A model generated the notes under the pieces. It was not told where the DNA came from. It saw nothing but the letters and a program-made list of their open reading frames with translations, and did not search any database. Both the position numbers and the translations under genes were made by a program. From NCBI RefSeq assembly GCF_003202035.1, contig NZ_QJKC01000013.1, positions 1 to 64,000 on the forward strand: DNA of 64,000 nucleotides, in the 5' to 3' direction. Within the stretch, counting starts at the first letter, position 1. Each line of letters starts with the position of its first letter. This DNA is from Aquitalea magnusonii. Its GTDB lineage: Bacteria; Pseudomonadota; Gammaproteobacteria; Burkholderiales; Chromobacteriaceae. Positions 1-8,306 of this stretch are shown piece by piece.

Positions 1-88
1 CGCCTTCCCATCCCGAACAGGACCGTGAAACGCCTTAGCGCCGATGATAGTGTGGCATTCGCCATGTGAAAGTAGGACACCGCCAGAC
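1..88 (+). rRNA. 5S ribosomal RNA, 3' part (cut by window edge)
   Basis: The first 88 bases match the 3' three quarters of the complete 5S gene at 185-299 almost base for base, including the conserved CCCGAACAGG and GAAAGTAGG segments. The 5' end lies outside the window. It is the last regular gene of an rRNA operon entering from the left. It is followed at once by a strong terminator, so the next 5S copy is a second, downstream gene. Confidence 0.95.
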
Positions 89-97
89 TCCCCTTTG

Positions 98-127
98 AAA
101 GCCCAGCTCAATCGAGCTGGGCTTTGA
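98..127 (+). terminator. Rho-independent terminator after first 5S gene
   Basis: A perfect 12-base stem (AAAGCCCAGCTC / GAGCTGGGCTTT) with a four-base loop is followed by a short T-rich stretch. It lies 10 bases beyond the first 5S gene and before the second one. Confidence 0.85.
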
Positions 128-184
128 TTTAACTGTTTTCCTGACCGTCGAGTCATTCCGGCAGGAAAGCAGGTGACAGCTTGT

Positions 185-299
185 GTTTGGTGGCCATAGC
201 GAGGTGGTCCCACGCCTTCCCATCCCGAACAGGACCGTGAAACGCCTTAGCGCCGATGATAGTGTGGCATTCGCCATGTGAAAGTAGGACACCGCCAAC
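185..299 (+). rRNA. 5S ribosomal RNA, second tandem copy
   Basis: About 115 bases with betaproteobacterial 5S sequence throughout. The terminal stem can be formed by TTGGTGG near the 5' end and CCGCCAA at the 3' end. The conserved CCATAGCGAG, CCCGAACAGG and GAAAGTAGG blocks are present. The body is identical to the partial copy at the window start, while the extreme 3' ends differ. The exact termini are estimated from the terminal helix. It is a tandem duplicate of the operon's 5S gene, with a terminator between the two copies. Confidence 0.93.
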
Positions 300-308
300 C
301 TTCCCATT

Positions 309-355
309 TGCCAGCTAGCTGGCAGTAAAAAGCCCGGACTTGTTCCGGGCTTTTT
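309..355 (+). terminator. Palindrome and rho-independent terminator ending the rRNA operon
   Basis: A perfect 16-base palindrome (TGCCAGCTAGCTGGCA, 309-324) comes first. It is followed by a classical terminator at about 327-355: AAAAAGCCCGG, a short loop, CCGGGCTTTTT. Together they close the rRNA transcript downstream of the second 5S gene. Confidence 0.88.
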
Positions 356-374
356 GCATTCTGATCTCATCCAG

Positions 375-875
375 TCAATGCATGTCGGTCACCAGCGCCA
401 GCAGTTGGTCTATTTCATTTTCATTGAATACCTGCAAGCCATGTTGTTGCAGCAAGGCAGCAGTGACACCCTGGCCGTGTCGCAGCTGTTGACTGAAGCT
501 CCCATCGTAGATGTCGTGATTGCCACATGACGGGCTATTGGCTTTGAGTAGTGCCAGCTGGCAACCATATTGCTTGGCCAGCTGCAGGGTGTGCTCGGCA
601 CCGGCCCGGAATGGCTGGCTGACATCTTCGCCACTGGCCGTCACCACCCGGGCCTGGCCGCGCAGCACCTGCCGGCCATCACCATGAATGATTTCTGCGG
701 CAGGTCGTGGCACAGGTAGTCCACCTGCGCATTCTGGGCAGACGGGCAGTAGCTGGTAATGCGATGCCAGCTGTGTCAGACATGCGGCATTCTGGCTCTT
801 GGATTGGCCATCGTAGCGCACAGGCTGTCCCAGCAGGCAGGCGCTGATCAGCAAGGGTGGTTTGTGATCGGTCAC
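375..875 (-). CDS. DUF523 family protein (TudS-like)
   Basis: The protein has 166 residues. It begins SACLLGQPVRYDG near residue 11 and carries the cysteines typical of DUF523: C13 in ACLLG, C46 and C49 in VCPEC, and C117 in NSPSCG. Members of this family characterised as thiouracil desulfidase (TudS) bind a [4Fe-4S] cluster through three conserved cysteines. A desulfidase role here is family inference only. A GTG start at 875 is chosen because homology begins there and because it overlaps the stop of the MocR gene in a GTGA junction, which implies translational coupling. Upstream sequence in the same frame is only the shadow of the regulator. Cytosolic; substrate unknown. Confidence 0.8.
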   Translation of the reverse strand: MTDHKPPLLISACLLGQPVRYDGQSKSQNAACLTQLASHYQLLPVCPECAGGLPVPRPAAEIIHGDGRQVLRGQARVVTASGEDVSQPFRAGAEHTLQLAKQYGCQLALLKANSPSCGNHDIYDGSFSQQLRHGQGVTAALLQQHGLQVFNENEIDQLLALVTDMH

Positions 876-2326
876 AACATGGGCTCCAGCAATTGCGCCA
901 GTCGCAAGGCAGACTGGCGGATAAGGGTTTCTTCGACGCCGGCATAACCCAGCACCAGCCCGTTTTGCTCGGGCTGTTGCAGATAATGGCCGGATAGCGG
1001 GCGTAGCCATAGCTGCTCCCGTGCAGCAAGGCTGCTCAGTTGCTGGTCGTCGACATGGGCTGGCAGCCGGGCGACCAGATGCATGCCGGCCTGGCCTGCG
1101 GACAGGGGCACGGCGCTGCCCAGGGCATGCTCCAGTGTGTGGCGCAGCAGCTGCTGGCGTATGCGATACAGTTCGCGCATGCGCCGGATATGGCGGGCGA
1201 AGTGTCCCTGCTCGATAAAATCGGCCAGTGCGGCCTGCTGGGCATAGCTGCCTTCACGGTAGAAGCGGGCATAGGCCGCGCGGAAGCTGTCTGTCAGGGT
1301 GGGTGGGATAACCAGATAGCCTAGCCGCAGCGCTGGAAACATCACCTTGCTGAAGGTGCCGACATAGATGACCCGTTCGCTGCTGGCCAGCCCCTGCAGC
1401 GAGGCGATGGGCTGGGTATCGTAGCGGAATTCGCTGTCGTAATCGTCCTCGATGATCCAGCTGTTGCAGGTTTCTGCCAGTTGCAGCAGCTCCAGCCGCC
1501 GTTGCAGCGACATCACCACGCCACTGGGATATTGATGGGAGGGGGTGATGTAGATCAGTCGTGGCGTACTGCCAACAGGGGCGGCTGCCGGATTCAAGCC
1601 TTGTTCGTCTACCGGGACGGGAATCAGCTGCAGACCGGCGGCTTGTAGCGCAGCCTGGGCACCGATATAGCCCGGATCCTCCATCCAGGCGCAGTCGCCG
1701 GCATCGCTCAGCAACCGGGCCGCCAGCTCCAGCGCCTGCTGGGCACCTTGCACGATGAGAATCTGCTCGGGCTGACAACGTACCGAGCGCGACAGTTGCA
1801 GATAATCGCAAACGGCTTGTCGCAGTTCCGGCAGGCCGCCTTGTTGCTGATAGTGCCACCAGTGTGCGGGAGCCTGTTTGCTGCGCACTTGCTGCAGCCG
1901 CTGCCAGGTGTGATGCGGGAACTGCTGTAATTCCGGCAGGCCAGGCGCAAAAGCACCGGTCAGCCCGGTGGGTAAGCGGCACTGCGCGGTAAGTTGCTGC
2001 CCGCGCTGTGACAGGCCGGCATGTGGCATGGTCGGTGGCAGATGGGCGCTTTGCTGTGCAAAGAGCGGGCTGACAAAGGTGCCTGCTCCTTGCTTGCTGT
2101 GCAGATAGCCTTCGGCCAGCAACTGGTCGTAAGCGGCCAGCACGGTATTGCGGCCGAGCTGCAGCGCCTGCGCCAGTGTGCGGCTGGCCGGCAGCGCGGT
2201 GCCACCTTTCAGTTGCTGGCTGCGAATGGCTTCGCGCAGCAGACGGTAGAGCTGTTGCCCCAGCGTGGTCTGGCCATCGCGCAGCAGGCAGCGCTGCAGG
2301 TGTTCGATAATCCAGTCGGTTTGCAC
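872..2326 (-). CDS. MocR/GntR-type regulator with aminotransferase domain
   Basis: The protein has 484 residues with two parts. An N-terminal GntR winged helix (about residues 15-85, with LPASRTLAQALQLGRNTV as recognition region) is followed by a fold-type I aminotransferase-like domain. That domain holds the PLP lysine in GTFSK at about residue 327 and the IIEDDYDSEFRY segment typical of MocR proteins. These proteins use PLP or its amino acid adducts as effectors (PdxR, GabR). Which branch this belongs to cannot be told. The GTG start at 2326 fits the family length. The frame is open further upstream to 2806 but there runs antisense to the rhodanese gene. It is divergent from that gene and overlaps the DUF523 gene by four bases. 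Regulation of gabTD at 5.2-8.0 kb is possible but unproven. Confidence 0.88.
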   Translation of the reverse strand: MQTDWIIEHLQRCLLRDGQTTLGQQLYRLLREAIRSQQLKGGTALPASRTLAQALQLGRNTVLAAYDQLLAEGYLHSKQGAGTFVSPLFAQQSAHLPPTMPHAGLSQRGQQLTAQCRLPTGLTGAFAPGLPELQQFPHHTWQRLQQVRSKQAPAHWWHYQQQGGLPELRQAVCDYLQLSRSVRCQPEQILIVQGAQQALELAARLLSDAGDCAWMEDPGYIGAQAALQAAGLQLIPVPVDEQGLNPAAAPVGSTPRLIYITPSHQYPSGVVMSLQRRLELLQLAETCNSWIIEDDYDSEFRYDTQPIASLQGLASSERVIYVGTFSKVMFPALRLGYLVIPPTLTDSFRAAYARFYREGSYAQQAALADFIEQGHFARHIRRMRELYRIRQQLLRHTLEHALGSAVPLSAGQAGMHLVARLPAHVDDQQLSSLAAREQLWLRPLSGHYLQQPEQNGLVLGYAGVEETLIRQSALRLAQLLEPML

Positions 2327-2428
2327 GGTGACGAGTGGTTCCTGCGTGAAGGTGGCAAGTGGTTCTTTTGAAGGAATCAATTTGCCCGTAATCTGCTTGT
2401 ATTGCAATGCATGAACAAGGAGGGCGTG

Positions 2429-2818
2429 ATGACGCAGCTGGAGTTCTATCAGGCCAAGCTGGCCTATGAAATCGATGCCGCTGATGTAAAGGCCGCACTG
2501 GATGCCGGGGAGAAGGTGATTCTGATTGATACCCGTGCGGCCAGTGCATTCGAAAGAGAAACCATTCCCGGTGCCTTGTCCTTGCCACACCGTACCATGT
2601 CGGCACAGACCACGGCAGCGTTGCCGCGTGATGCCTTGCTGGTGCCATTTTGCGATGGTATCGGTTGCAATGGCTCGACCAATGGGGCGATCAAGCTGTT
2701 GCAGCTGGGTTTCCGGGTGAAAGAGCTGCAGGGCGGGCTGGACTGGTGGAAGCGTGATGGCTACGCCACCGTTGGCAGCCATGCGGTGGCGGCCACCTCC
2801 CTTCAATGTGCCTGTTAG
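2429..2818 (+). CDS. Rhodanese-like domain protein
   Basis: A single-domain rhodanese of 129 residues. The fold markers are VILIDTRAASAFERETIPGA near residue 35 and the active-site loop FCDGIGC near residue 80, whose first cysteine is the expected persulfide carrier. A GLDWWKRDGY segment near the C-terminus matches the usual GG..W helix. No signal peptide is seen, so it is probably cytosolic sulfur transfer. ATG 2429 is chosen because AAGGAGG lies five bases upstream. An in-frame ATG at 2411 lacks such a site. The GNAT gene starts eight bases downstream, so the two are probably co-transcribed. Confidence 0.88.
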   Translation: MTQLEFYQAKLAYEIDAADVKAALDAGEKVILIDTRAASAFERETIPGALSLPHRTMSAQTTAALPRDALLVPFCDGIGCNGSTNGAIKLLQLGFRVKELQGGLDWWKRDGYATVGSHAVAATSLQCAC

Positions 2819-2826
2819 GAGTGCCC

Positions 2827-3582
2827 ATGTCCGATACCTTTATCGCGCAGCGCCTGGCGGCTGGCGAAGCCAATGCCCTGGGCCAGTTGCATGGTTTGCC
2901 GCTGCCACAGTGGCAGCCCTGTCCACAGCCGCAGCCCGTGGTGCTGCAAGGCCAGTATTGCCGGCTGGAGCCCTTGTCGGTGGCCCGCCATGGTGAGGCG
3001 CTCTACGCCGCGATGCGGCGGGATGTCGAGGGCGCAAACTGGACCTATCTGCCCTATGGCCCGTTTGCTGATCAGGCAAGCTATCGGCAATGGCTGAGCA
3101 GCATGGAGGGTCTGGCTGATCCGCAGTTTTACGCCATAGTGGACGCTGGTTCGGGGCAGGCTCTTGGGTTGGCGAGTTATTTGCGCATCGACCCGGCCAA
3201 TGGGGTGATCGAAGTGGGCCATCTCAATTTCTCTCCCTTGCTGCAACGCACGCCGGCGGCGACCGAGGCCATGTATTTGCTGATGCGCCATGCCTTTGAA
3301 CTGGGTTACCGCCGCTACGAATGGAAGTGCAATGCCCTCAATCTGCCATCACGCCGGGCGGCCGAGCGCCTGGGTTTTCTGTTTGAAGGCTTGTTCCGCC
3401 AGGCCATGATCAGCAAGGGGCGAAACCGCGATACCGCCTGGTATTCGATACTGGATGGCGAGTGGCCGATGGTGCGCCAGTTGCTGGAGCAATGGCTGTC
3501 CGCGGACAATTTTGATGCAGCAGGGCAGCAGCAGCAATCATTGACGGCGTTGATGACAAACTGGAGACAGACCCGGCAATAA
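2827..3582 (+). CDS. GNAT family N-acetyltransferase
   Basis: The protein has 251 residues and a RimL-like GNAT domain at about residues 40-210. Landmarks are YCRLEPLSVARHGEALY, NWTYLPYGPF, EVGHLNFSPLLQRTPAATEA (a strand and acetyl-CoA region) and the late signature RRAAERLGFLFEGLFRQA with KGRNRDTAWYS. This is the widespread uncharacterised subgroup related to yeast YIR042C; the substrate is unknown. The start at ATG 2827 follows TTAGGAG. It sits directly behind the rhodanese gene. A perfect 8-base hairpin follows the stop. Confidence 0.87.
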   Translation: MSDTFIAQRLAAGEANALGQLHGLPLPQWQPCPQPQPVVLQGQYCRLEPLSVARHGEALYAAMRRDVEGANWTYLPYGPFADQASYRQWLSSMEGLADPQFYAIVDAGSGQALGLASYLRIDPANGVIEVGHLNFSPLLQRTPAATEAMYLLMRHAFELGYRRYEWKCNALNLPSRRAAERLGFLFEGLFRQAMISKGRNRDTAWYSILDGEWPMVRQLLEQWLSADNFDAAGQQQQSLTALMTNWRQTRQ

Positions 3583-3605
3583 GCCAAATTGCGGCATTTG
3601 GGCTC

Positions 3606-3624
3606 CCCGAGGTTTCACCTCGGG
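3606..3624 (+). terminator. Hairpin after the GNAT gene, no T-run
   Basis: CCCGAGGT-TTC-ACCTCGGG forms a perfect 8-base stem with a 3-base loop, 24 bases after the GNAT stop. No run of T follows, so it may be a weak or Rho-assisted terminator, or an mRNA-stabilising hairpin ahead of the next gene. Confidence 0.4.
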
Positions 3625-3673
3625 CGGGCTGGCGGGTACAATGGGATGTTTTTGCTGATTTTCTGGTTGACTG

Positions 3674-5113
3674 ATGACACCTCATCCCCGCAATGCTCAT
3701 ATCAAGGGCGAGCCGCAATTGCCCAATCGCTTCATTTTTGGCGACGCCGTGGACGAGTCCGGTCTGGAAGCGACCGAGTATCTGGTGCATACCGCTGCTC
3801 CGGCCTTTGTCTGCCGCCTGGTTGGCAATGATTTCACCGACTTTGCCGGTCGTGATGAAGACGAATTTGCCAGCGCGCTGCTATTTGATGTGGATGGCAA
3901 CCGCAGCATTTACGTATGCAACCGCGGCTTGCGGCTGTTTGATTTCAATTTCAGTGGCGAGCCGCCGACAGCGGCCCGTCTGCAGGCCATCTGCGACGAA
4001 GCCATCGCCTGCTACCAGCGTTTGCATGAGGCTTATGCCGAACGCGAAGTCGGCCCCAAGGCCAGGGAGATGCGCCAGGGGCCAACCGAGCCCTTGCCAC
4101 CAGCCGAGCGCAGCCGTGCCATCCGCACCTTGCGTGATGCGGCGCGTGCCGCCGCGCAGGACCCGATTCACCGCGCCGGTTTTGCGGCACAAGTGCAGCA
4201 GGCACTGATGGGCGGGGATCAGGCGGTGTTCACCGAAGCCCAGTTATCCCTGCTGGGCGAACCGGTGGCGCGTGCCTTGCTGGTGAATAGCGCGCGCGAT
4301 GCCATTGCCTTTCCCGAAGTGGTGCGGGCGGATGGCTCGGTGATGTCTTTCGAATTGTGGGCCTTGCCCTTTGCCTTTTCCCGCGCGCAGGGTGGGGTGT
4401 GGTGGCACTTCCCCTTGCTGGAACGCCTGGAGACGCCGCTGGCGGATGCGCTGGATGTGCCGGAAAAAGCCATTCTGTGGATTTCCCCCACGCTGTTTAC
4501 CGTGGACATGCTGAATGAGCGCGCCTGCCAGAACCTGATGCATCTGGCCGGCGTGATGGACGCCGGCTGTGATTTTGCGCCGCTGGATCCGGAGTCGTCG
4601 CGTGCCACTTACGAGGCGGCCCGCAAGACGCAGGACCCGCAGCTGGTGATTTCCTGGCTGCCCTTCCTGGTGGAACGTGGCGCCTTGCCGGTGGAGCAGG
4701 CAAGGCAGCTGTCGCGCAAGGCGCTGGATGCGGTGATGCCGCTGGTGCAGCAGGCCATCGGCGCCGAGATGGAATATGGCGAAGCCGAGCTGTTTGCACC
4801 GCTGCCGTGGTGGGAGTCCTTGCAGGCCGGGGTACGTGCCTGGAACCGCAAACGGCTGGGGCTGACCGTGGCCCTGATTGCCACCCGTGTCGGCGGCTTG
4901 CAGGACCTGGAAGCCGTGGCGGAATATCAGCCGGAAATGCAGGGTTATGAAGTGGGTCTCAAGTTGCGCGGCAGCGAAGAACTGCTGGCACGGTCGCCCT
5001 GGCTGGTGGTGCCGGACGTGGCGCCGGACAAGGATGCCACCTGGCAGGACTTGTGCGATTGCCTGCGCGAGGCGGACATTCCGCTGTCGGAAACCATCGT
5101 CAAGCTGCATTGA
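3674..5113 (+). CDS. Conserved hypothetical protein, possibly DUF2863
   Basis: The protein has 479 residues, is soluble and acidic, with no signal peptide or membrane segment. I recognise no catalytic motif. It contains an Ala/Arg-rich helical stretch (about residues 115-185) and a mixed segment with WWHFPLLERL and KAILWISPTLFTVDMLNER. Size and style recall the betaproteobacterial family DUF2863, but that is recollection, not a demonstrated match. The ATG at 3674 has only a poor Shine-Dalgarno sequence. The gene appears monocistronic, being bounded by the hairpin at 3606 and a strong terminator at 5129. Confidence 0.75.
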   Translation: MTPHPRNAHIKGEPQLPNRFIFGDAVDESGLEATEYLVHTAAPAFVCRLVGNDFTDFAGRDEDEFASALLFDVDGNRSIYVCNRGLRLFDFNFSGEPPTAARLQAICDEAIACYQRLHEAYAEREVGPKAREMRQGPTEPLPPAERSRAIRTLRDAARAAAQDPIHRAGFAAQVQQALMGGDQAVFTEAQLSLLGEPVARALLVNSARDAIAFPEVVRADGSVMSFELWALPFAFSRAQGGVWWHFPLLERLETPLADALDVPEKAILWISPTLFTVDMLNERACQNLMHLAGVMDAGCDFAPLDPESSRATYEAARKTQDPQLVISWLPFLVERGALPVEQARQLSRKALDAVMPLVQQAIGAEMEYGEAELFAPLPWWESLQAGVRAWNRKRLGLTVALIATRVGGLQDLEAVAEYQPEMQGYEVGLKLRGSEELLARSPWLVVPDVAPDKDATWQDLCDCLREADIPLSETIVKLH

Positions 5114-5128
5114 TTGGTGGGCAGATGC

Positions 5129-5162
5129 AAAGACCAGGGCCGCGTGAGCGGCCCTGGTCTTT
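5129..5162 (+). terminator. Rho-independent terminator of the 479-residue protein gene
   Basis: AAGACCAGGGCCGC, loop GTGA, GCGGCCCTGGTCTT: a perfect 14-base stem starting 15 bases after the stop codon at 5113. It ends in TTTGG. The near-symmetric A/T ends mean it may also act on minus-strand transcripts. Confidence 0.85.
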
Positions 5163-5172
5163 GGCAGATACG

Positions 5173-5197
5173 AAAAAGGCCGCGCAAGTGGCCTTTT
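5173..5197 (-). terminator. Rho-independent terminator of gabTD
   Basis: On the minus strand AAAAGGCC and GGCCTTTTT form a GC-centred stem ending in a T-run, 18 bases beyond the gabD stop. It lies back to back with the plus-strand terminator at 5129. Confidence 0.75.
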
Positions 5198-5215
5198 CAG
5201 CAGGGATGACCGGAC

Positions 5216-6676
5216 TTATTTGTCCAGGCCGCCCAGCAGTACGTATTTGATTTCCAGATAGTCTTCAATACCGTACTTGCTGCCCTCACGGCCCAGGCCG
5301 GATTGCTTCACGCCGCCAAAGGGCGCGGCTTCATTGGACAGGATGCCGCTGTTGACGGCGACCATGCCATATTCCAGACCTTCCGATACGCGGAAGATAC
5401 GACCCACGTCGCGGGCATAGAAGTAGCTGGCCAGGCCGAATTCGGTATCGTTGGCCATCTGGATGGCTTCTTCTTCGGTGCTGAAGCGGAACAGCGGTGC
5501 CAGCGGGCCGAAGGTTTCTTCCTTGGCCACTTTCATCGCCGGAGTCACGCCGGTAATCACCGTGGGTTCGAAGAAGCTGTGGCCCAGTGCGTGGCGCTTG
5601 CCACCAGCCACCAGCTTGCCGCCCTTGGCCAGCGCGTCGGCAATGTGCTCTTCCACCTTGGCCACGGCATTGGTGTCGATCATCGGGCCCTGGGTGATGC
5701 CGGCTTCCAGACCATTGCCCACGTTCAGCTTGGCCACGGCAGCGGCAAATTTCTCGGCAAAGGCATCGTACACGCCATCCTGTACCAGGATGCGGTTGGC
5801 GCAGACGCAGGTCTGGCCGGCATTGCGGTACTTGGAAATCATGGCGCCTTCGACGGCGGCATCCAGATCGGCATCATCAAACACGATGAACGGTGCGTTG
5901 CCGCCCAGTTCCATCGACACTTTCTTGACGGTGTCGGCACATTGGGCAATCAGCTTGCGACCCACTTCGGTGGAGCCGGTAAAGGAGAATTTCTTCACCG
6001 TATCGCTGCCGGTCAGCACGGCGCCGATTTCGCTGGAGCCACCGGTCAGTACCGAGAACACGCCAGCCGGGATGCCGGCACGTTCGGCCAGCACGGCAAT
6101 GGCCAGGGCGGACAGCGGAGTCTGGCTGGCCGGACGCACCACCATCGGGCAACCTGCTGCCAGGGCCGGAGCCGCCTTGCGGGTGATCATGGCATTGGGG
6201 AAGTTCCACGGGGTGATGGCGGCGGTTACGCCGATCGGCTCCTTGGTGACCAGGATGCGACGGTCGGCAGCCGGAGCCGGGATGGTGTCGCCGTACAGGC
6301 GCTTGGCTTCTTCGGCATACCATTCGATATAAGAAGCACCATAGGCGATTTCGCCCTTGGCTTCGGCCAGCGGCTTGCCCTGTTCGCAGGTCAGGATGAC
6401 GGCCAGGTCGTCCTGGTTGGCCATCATCAGGTCAAACCAGCGGCGCAGGATGGTGGCGCGTTCCTTGGCGGATTTCTTTTTCCAGCTCTTGAAGGCTTCG
6501 GCGGCACCGGCTACGGCGCGCTCGGCTTCGGCCTTGCCCATTTTCGGCACGCTGGCGATGACTTCGCCGGTGGCCGGGTTGGTGACCGGGATGGTTTCGC
6601 CATTGTCGGCATCCAGCCATTGGCCGTTGATATAGCACTGCTGCTTGAGCAGGGAAGGATCTTTCAGGTTCAGCAT
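5216..6676 (-). CDS. gabD: Succinate (or glutarate) semialdehyde dehydrogenase, NADP type
   Basis: The protein has 486 residues, the usual GabD length, and resembles E. coli GabD throughout. Catalytic Glu256 lies in MELGGNAP and nucleophile Cys290 in GQTCVCANR. The nucleotide-binding FTGSTEVGR lies at 232-240, with [10 protein letters not shown] near 154. It oxidises succinate semialdehyde to succinate. Homologues (DavD) also oxidise glutarate semialdehyde, which fits the glutarate genes at 16-21 kb. One oddity: the otherwise near-invariant KPA lysine that contacts the cofactor ribose is arginine here (R181 in VVRPASQTP). It lies downstream of gabT on the same strand, 91 bases apart with a hairpin between. 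Confidence 0.95.
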   Translation of the reverse strand: MLNLKDPSLLKQQCYINGQWLDADNGETIPVTNPATGEVIASVPKMGKAEAERAVAGAAEAFKSWKKKSAKERATILRRWFDLMMANQDDLAVILTCEQGKPLAEAKGEIAYGASYIEWYAEEAKRLYGDTIPAPAADRRILVTKEPIGVTAAITPWNFPNAMITRKAAPALAAGCPMVVRPASQTPLSALAIAVLAERAGIPAGVFSVLTGGSSEIGAVLTGSDTVKKFSFTGSTEVGRKLIAQCADTVKKVSMELGGNAPFIVFDDADLDAAVEGAMISKYRNAGQTCVCANRILVQDGVYDAFAEKFAAAVAKLNVGNGLEAGITQGPMIDTNAVAKVEEHIADALAKGGKLVAGGKRHALGHSFFEPTVITGVTPAMKVAKEETFGPLAPLFRFSTEEEAIQMANDTEFGLASYFYARDVGRIFRVSEGLEYGMVAVNSGILSNEAAPFGGVKQSGLGREGSKYGIEDYLEIKYVLLGGLDK

Positions 6677-6717
6677 GTCTCTCTCCAGAAGGTGGGCGGA
6701 GGATATTGTTTGTGCAG

Positions 6718-6747
6718 ACGGCCAACCCCGCTGCCGGGATTGGCCGT
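6718..6747 (-). other. Hairpin between gabT and gabD
   Basis: ACGGCCAA (6718-6725) and TTGGCCGT (6740-6747) form a perfect 8-base stem in the 91-base gap between gabT and gabD. There is no T-run on the minus strand, so it is more likely an intercistronic hairpin affecting relative expression or mRNA stability than a full terminator. Confidence 0.45.
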
Positions 6748-6767
6748 TGCCATCAGCCGTTAAGCGA

Positions 6768-8033
6768 TCAGGCCTTCAGGGCGGCTTCCAGCTTGGCCAG
6801 CGCTTCGGCGAAGATTTCGTCTTCGATGGTCAGCGGGAACAGGAAACGCACCACGTTGTAGTACACGCCGCAAGTCAGCAGGATCAGGCCGGATTCCAGT
6901 GCCTTGGTCTGTACCTTCTTGGTGAACTCGGCATCCGGCTCGTGGGTGCCCGGCTTGTTGAATTCCACGGCCACCATCGCGCCCAGACCACGTACATCGG
7001 CGATCTGCGGGATGTCTTTCTTCAGGCTGTGCAGTTTTTCCTTCAGCAGGTCGCCCAGCTTGTTGGAACGTTCCAGCAGCTTTTCTTCCTGAATCACGTC
7101 GATCACGGCGCTGGCAGCGGCCAGGCCCAGCGGGCTGCCGGCGTAAGTGCCACCCAGGCCGCCCGGTGCCGGTGCGTCCATCAGTTCGGCCTTGCCGACC
7201 AGGGCTGCCAGCGGGAAACCGCCAGCCAGCGACTTGGCCATGGTGGTCAGGTCCGGGGTCACATCGTAGTGTTCCATGGCAAACAGCTTGCCGGTACGGG
7301 CAAAGCCGGCTTGCACTTCGTCGGCAATCATCACGATGCCGTTGTCGTCACACAGCTTGCGGATGGCACGCACCCATTCGGCCGGTGCGGAGTAGAAACC
7401 ACCTTCGCCTTGTACCGGTTCGAAGATGATGGCGGCCACGCGCTTGGCTTCGATATCGAACTTGAACAGTTTTTCGATGCTGGCCAGCGAATCTTCCACC
7501 GATACGCCGTGCAGGGCATTCGGGTAGGCAGCGTGGTAGATCTCACCCACAAACGGACCAAAGCCGATCTTGTACGGGGCAACCTTGCCGGTCAGGGCCA
7601 TGCCCAGCATGGTACGGCCGTGGAAGGCACCGCCAAATGCGATCACACCCGGACGGCCGGTGGCGGCGCGGGCTACCTTGATGGCGTTCTCGACGGCTTC
7701 GGCGCCGGTGCTGAAGAAAGCGGTTTTCTTGGCGAAGTTGCCCGGAGTCAGCTTGTTCAGCTTTTCGGCCACATCGATATAGGATTCGTAGGGTACGACC
7801 TGGTAGCAGGTGTGGCTGAACTTGTTCAGTTGCGCGGCCACGGCAGCCTGTACCTTGTCATGCAGATGGCCGGTATTCAGTACGCCGATACCGCCAGCAA
7901 AGTCGATGTAACGGTTGCCTTCGATATCCCATACTTCGGCGTTCTTGGCCTTGTCGGCAAAGAAAGTACACATTACACCCACGCCGCGCGGGGTAGCCTC
8001 GGCCTTGCGTTGCATCAGATCCTTGTTGCTCAT
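6768..8033 (-). CDS. gabT: 4-aminobutyrate (or 5-aminovalerate) aminotransferase
   Basis: A class III aminotransferase of 421 residues. The Schiff-base lysine is Lys267 in TMAKSLAGG and the ring-nitrogen aspartate is Asp238 in [22 protein letters not shown] precedes it, and the phosphate-binding [10 protein letters not shown] is at about 108-117. It moves the amino group of 4-aminobutyrate to 2-oxoglutarate, giving succinate semialdehyde. Close homologues (DavT) take 5-aminovalerate. ATG 8033 is preferred because GGAGAG lies upstream and family homology begins at [10 protein letters not shown]. An open frame continues upstream without homology. It is first gene of gabT-gabD. Confidence 0.95.
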   Translation of the reverse strand: MSNKDLMQRKAEATPRGVGVMCTFFADKAKNAEVWDIEGNRYIDFAGGIGVLNTGHLHDKVQAAVAAQLNKFSHTCYQVVPYESYIDVAEKLNKLTPGNFAKKTAFFSTGAEAVENAIKVARAATGRPGVIAFGGAFHGRTMLGMALTGKVAPYKIGFGPFVGEIYHAAYPNALHGVSVEDSLASIEKLFKFDIEAKRVAAIIFEPVQGEGGFYSAPAEWVRAIRKLCDDNGIVMIADEVQAGFARTGKLFAMEHYDVTPDLTTMAKSLAGGFPLAALVGKAELMDAPAPGGLGGTYAGSPLGLAAASAVIDVIQEEKLLERSNKLGDLLKEKLHSLKKDIPQIADVRGLGAMVAVEFNKPGTHEPDAEFTKKVQTKALESGLILLTCGVYYNVVRFLFPLTIEDEIFAEALAKLEAALKA

Positions 8034-8183
8034 TCCATCTCTCCTAAGATTGGGGTGCCTGGCGGCGATGTCCTGGACGGAAGGGCTGGTTGCGGCGGTG
8101 GCACTTTCAATGCTTTTTTGCCGGGTCAACCAGCTGCCGGGGCGATGAATCGGCGGCTTCCAGAGTCGTTTGATTCTAATCAG

Positions 8184-8225
8184 GTGTTTAGCAAAAAGCT
8201 ACACTTGCCACAAAAAGTTAAACAC
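8184..8225. promoter_or_regulatory. Inverted repeat upstream of gabT, candidate operator
   Basis: GTGTTTA (8184-8190) and TAAACAC (8219-8225) form a widely spaced inverted repeat 150-190 bases upstream of the gabT start. The half-site-like ACACTTG also occurs twice in this stretch. A spaced dyad would suit a dimeric regulator such as a MocR/GabR protein. This is pattern only; no promoter elements were resolved with confidence. Confidence 0.3.
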
Positions 8226-8251
8226 TTGTTGCAAGACCAGCACACCATGAA

Positions 8252-8285
8252 AAATGGGGCCGCTGTGCGAACAGTAGCCCCATTT
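8252..8285 (-). terminator. Terminator of the RND efflux operon
   Basis: AAATGGGGC (8252-8260) and GCCCCATTT (8277-8285) form a perfect 9-base stem with a 16-base loop. On the minus strand it lies 22 bases after the channel gene's stop and ends GCCCCATTTTTC. It closes the efflux operon before the gabT promoter region. Confidence 0.75.
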
Positions 8286-8306
8286 GATCAAAAGTAACAC
8301 ATTTTC

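Noticed and set aside
2327-2806. Upstream extension of the MocR frame by about 160 residues
   Set aside because: The extra part runs antisense through the rhodanese gene and shows no GntR or other domain. The family N-terminus is reached from GTG 2326.
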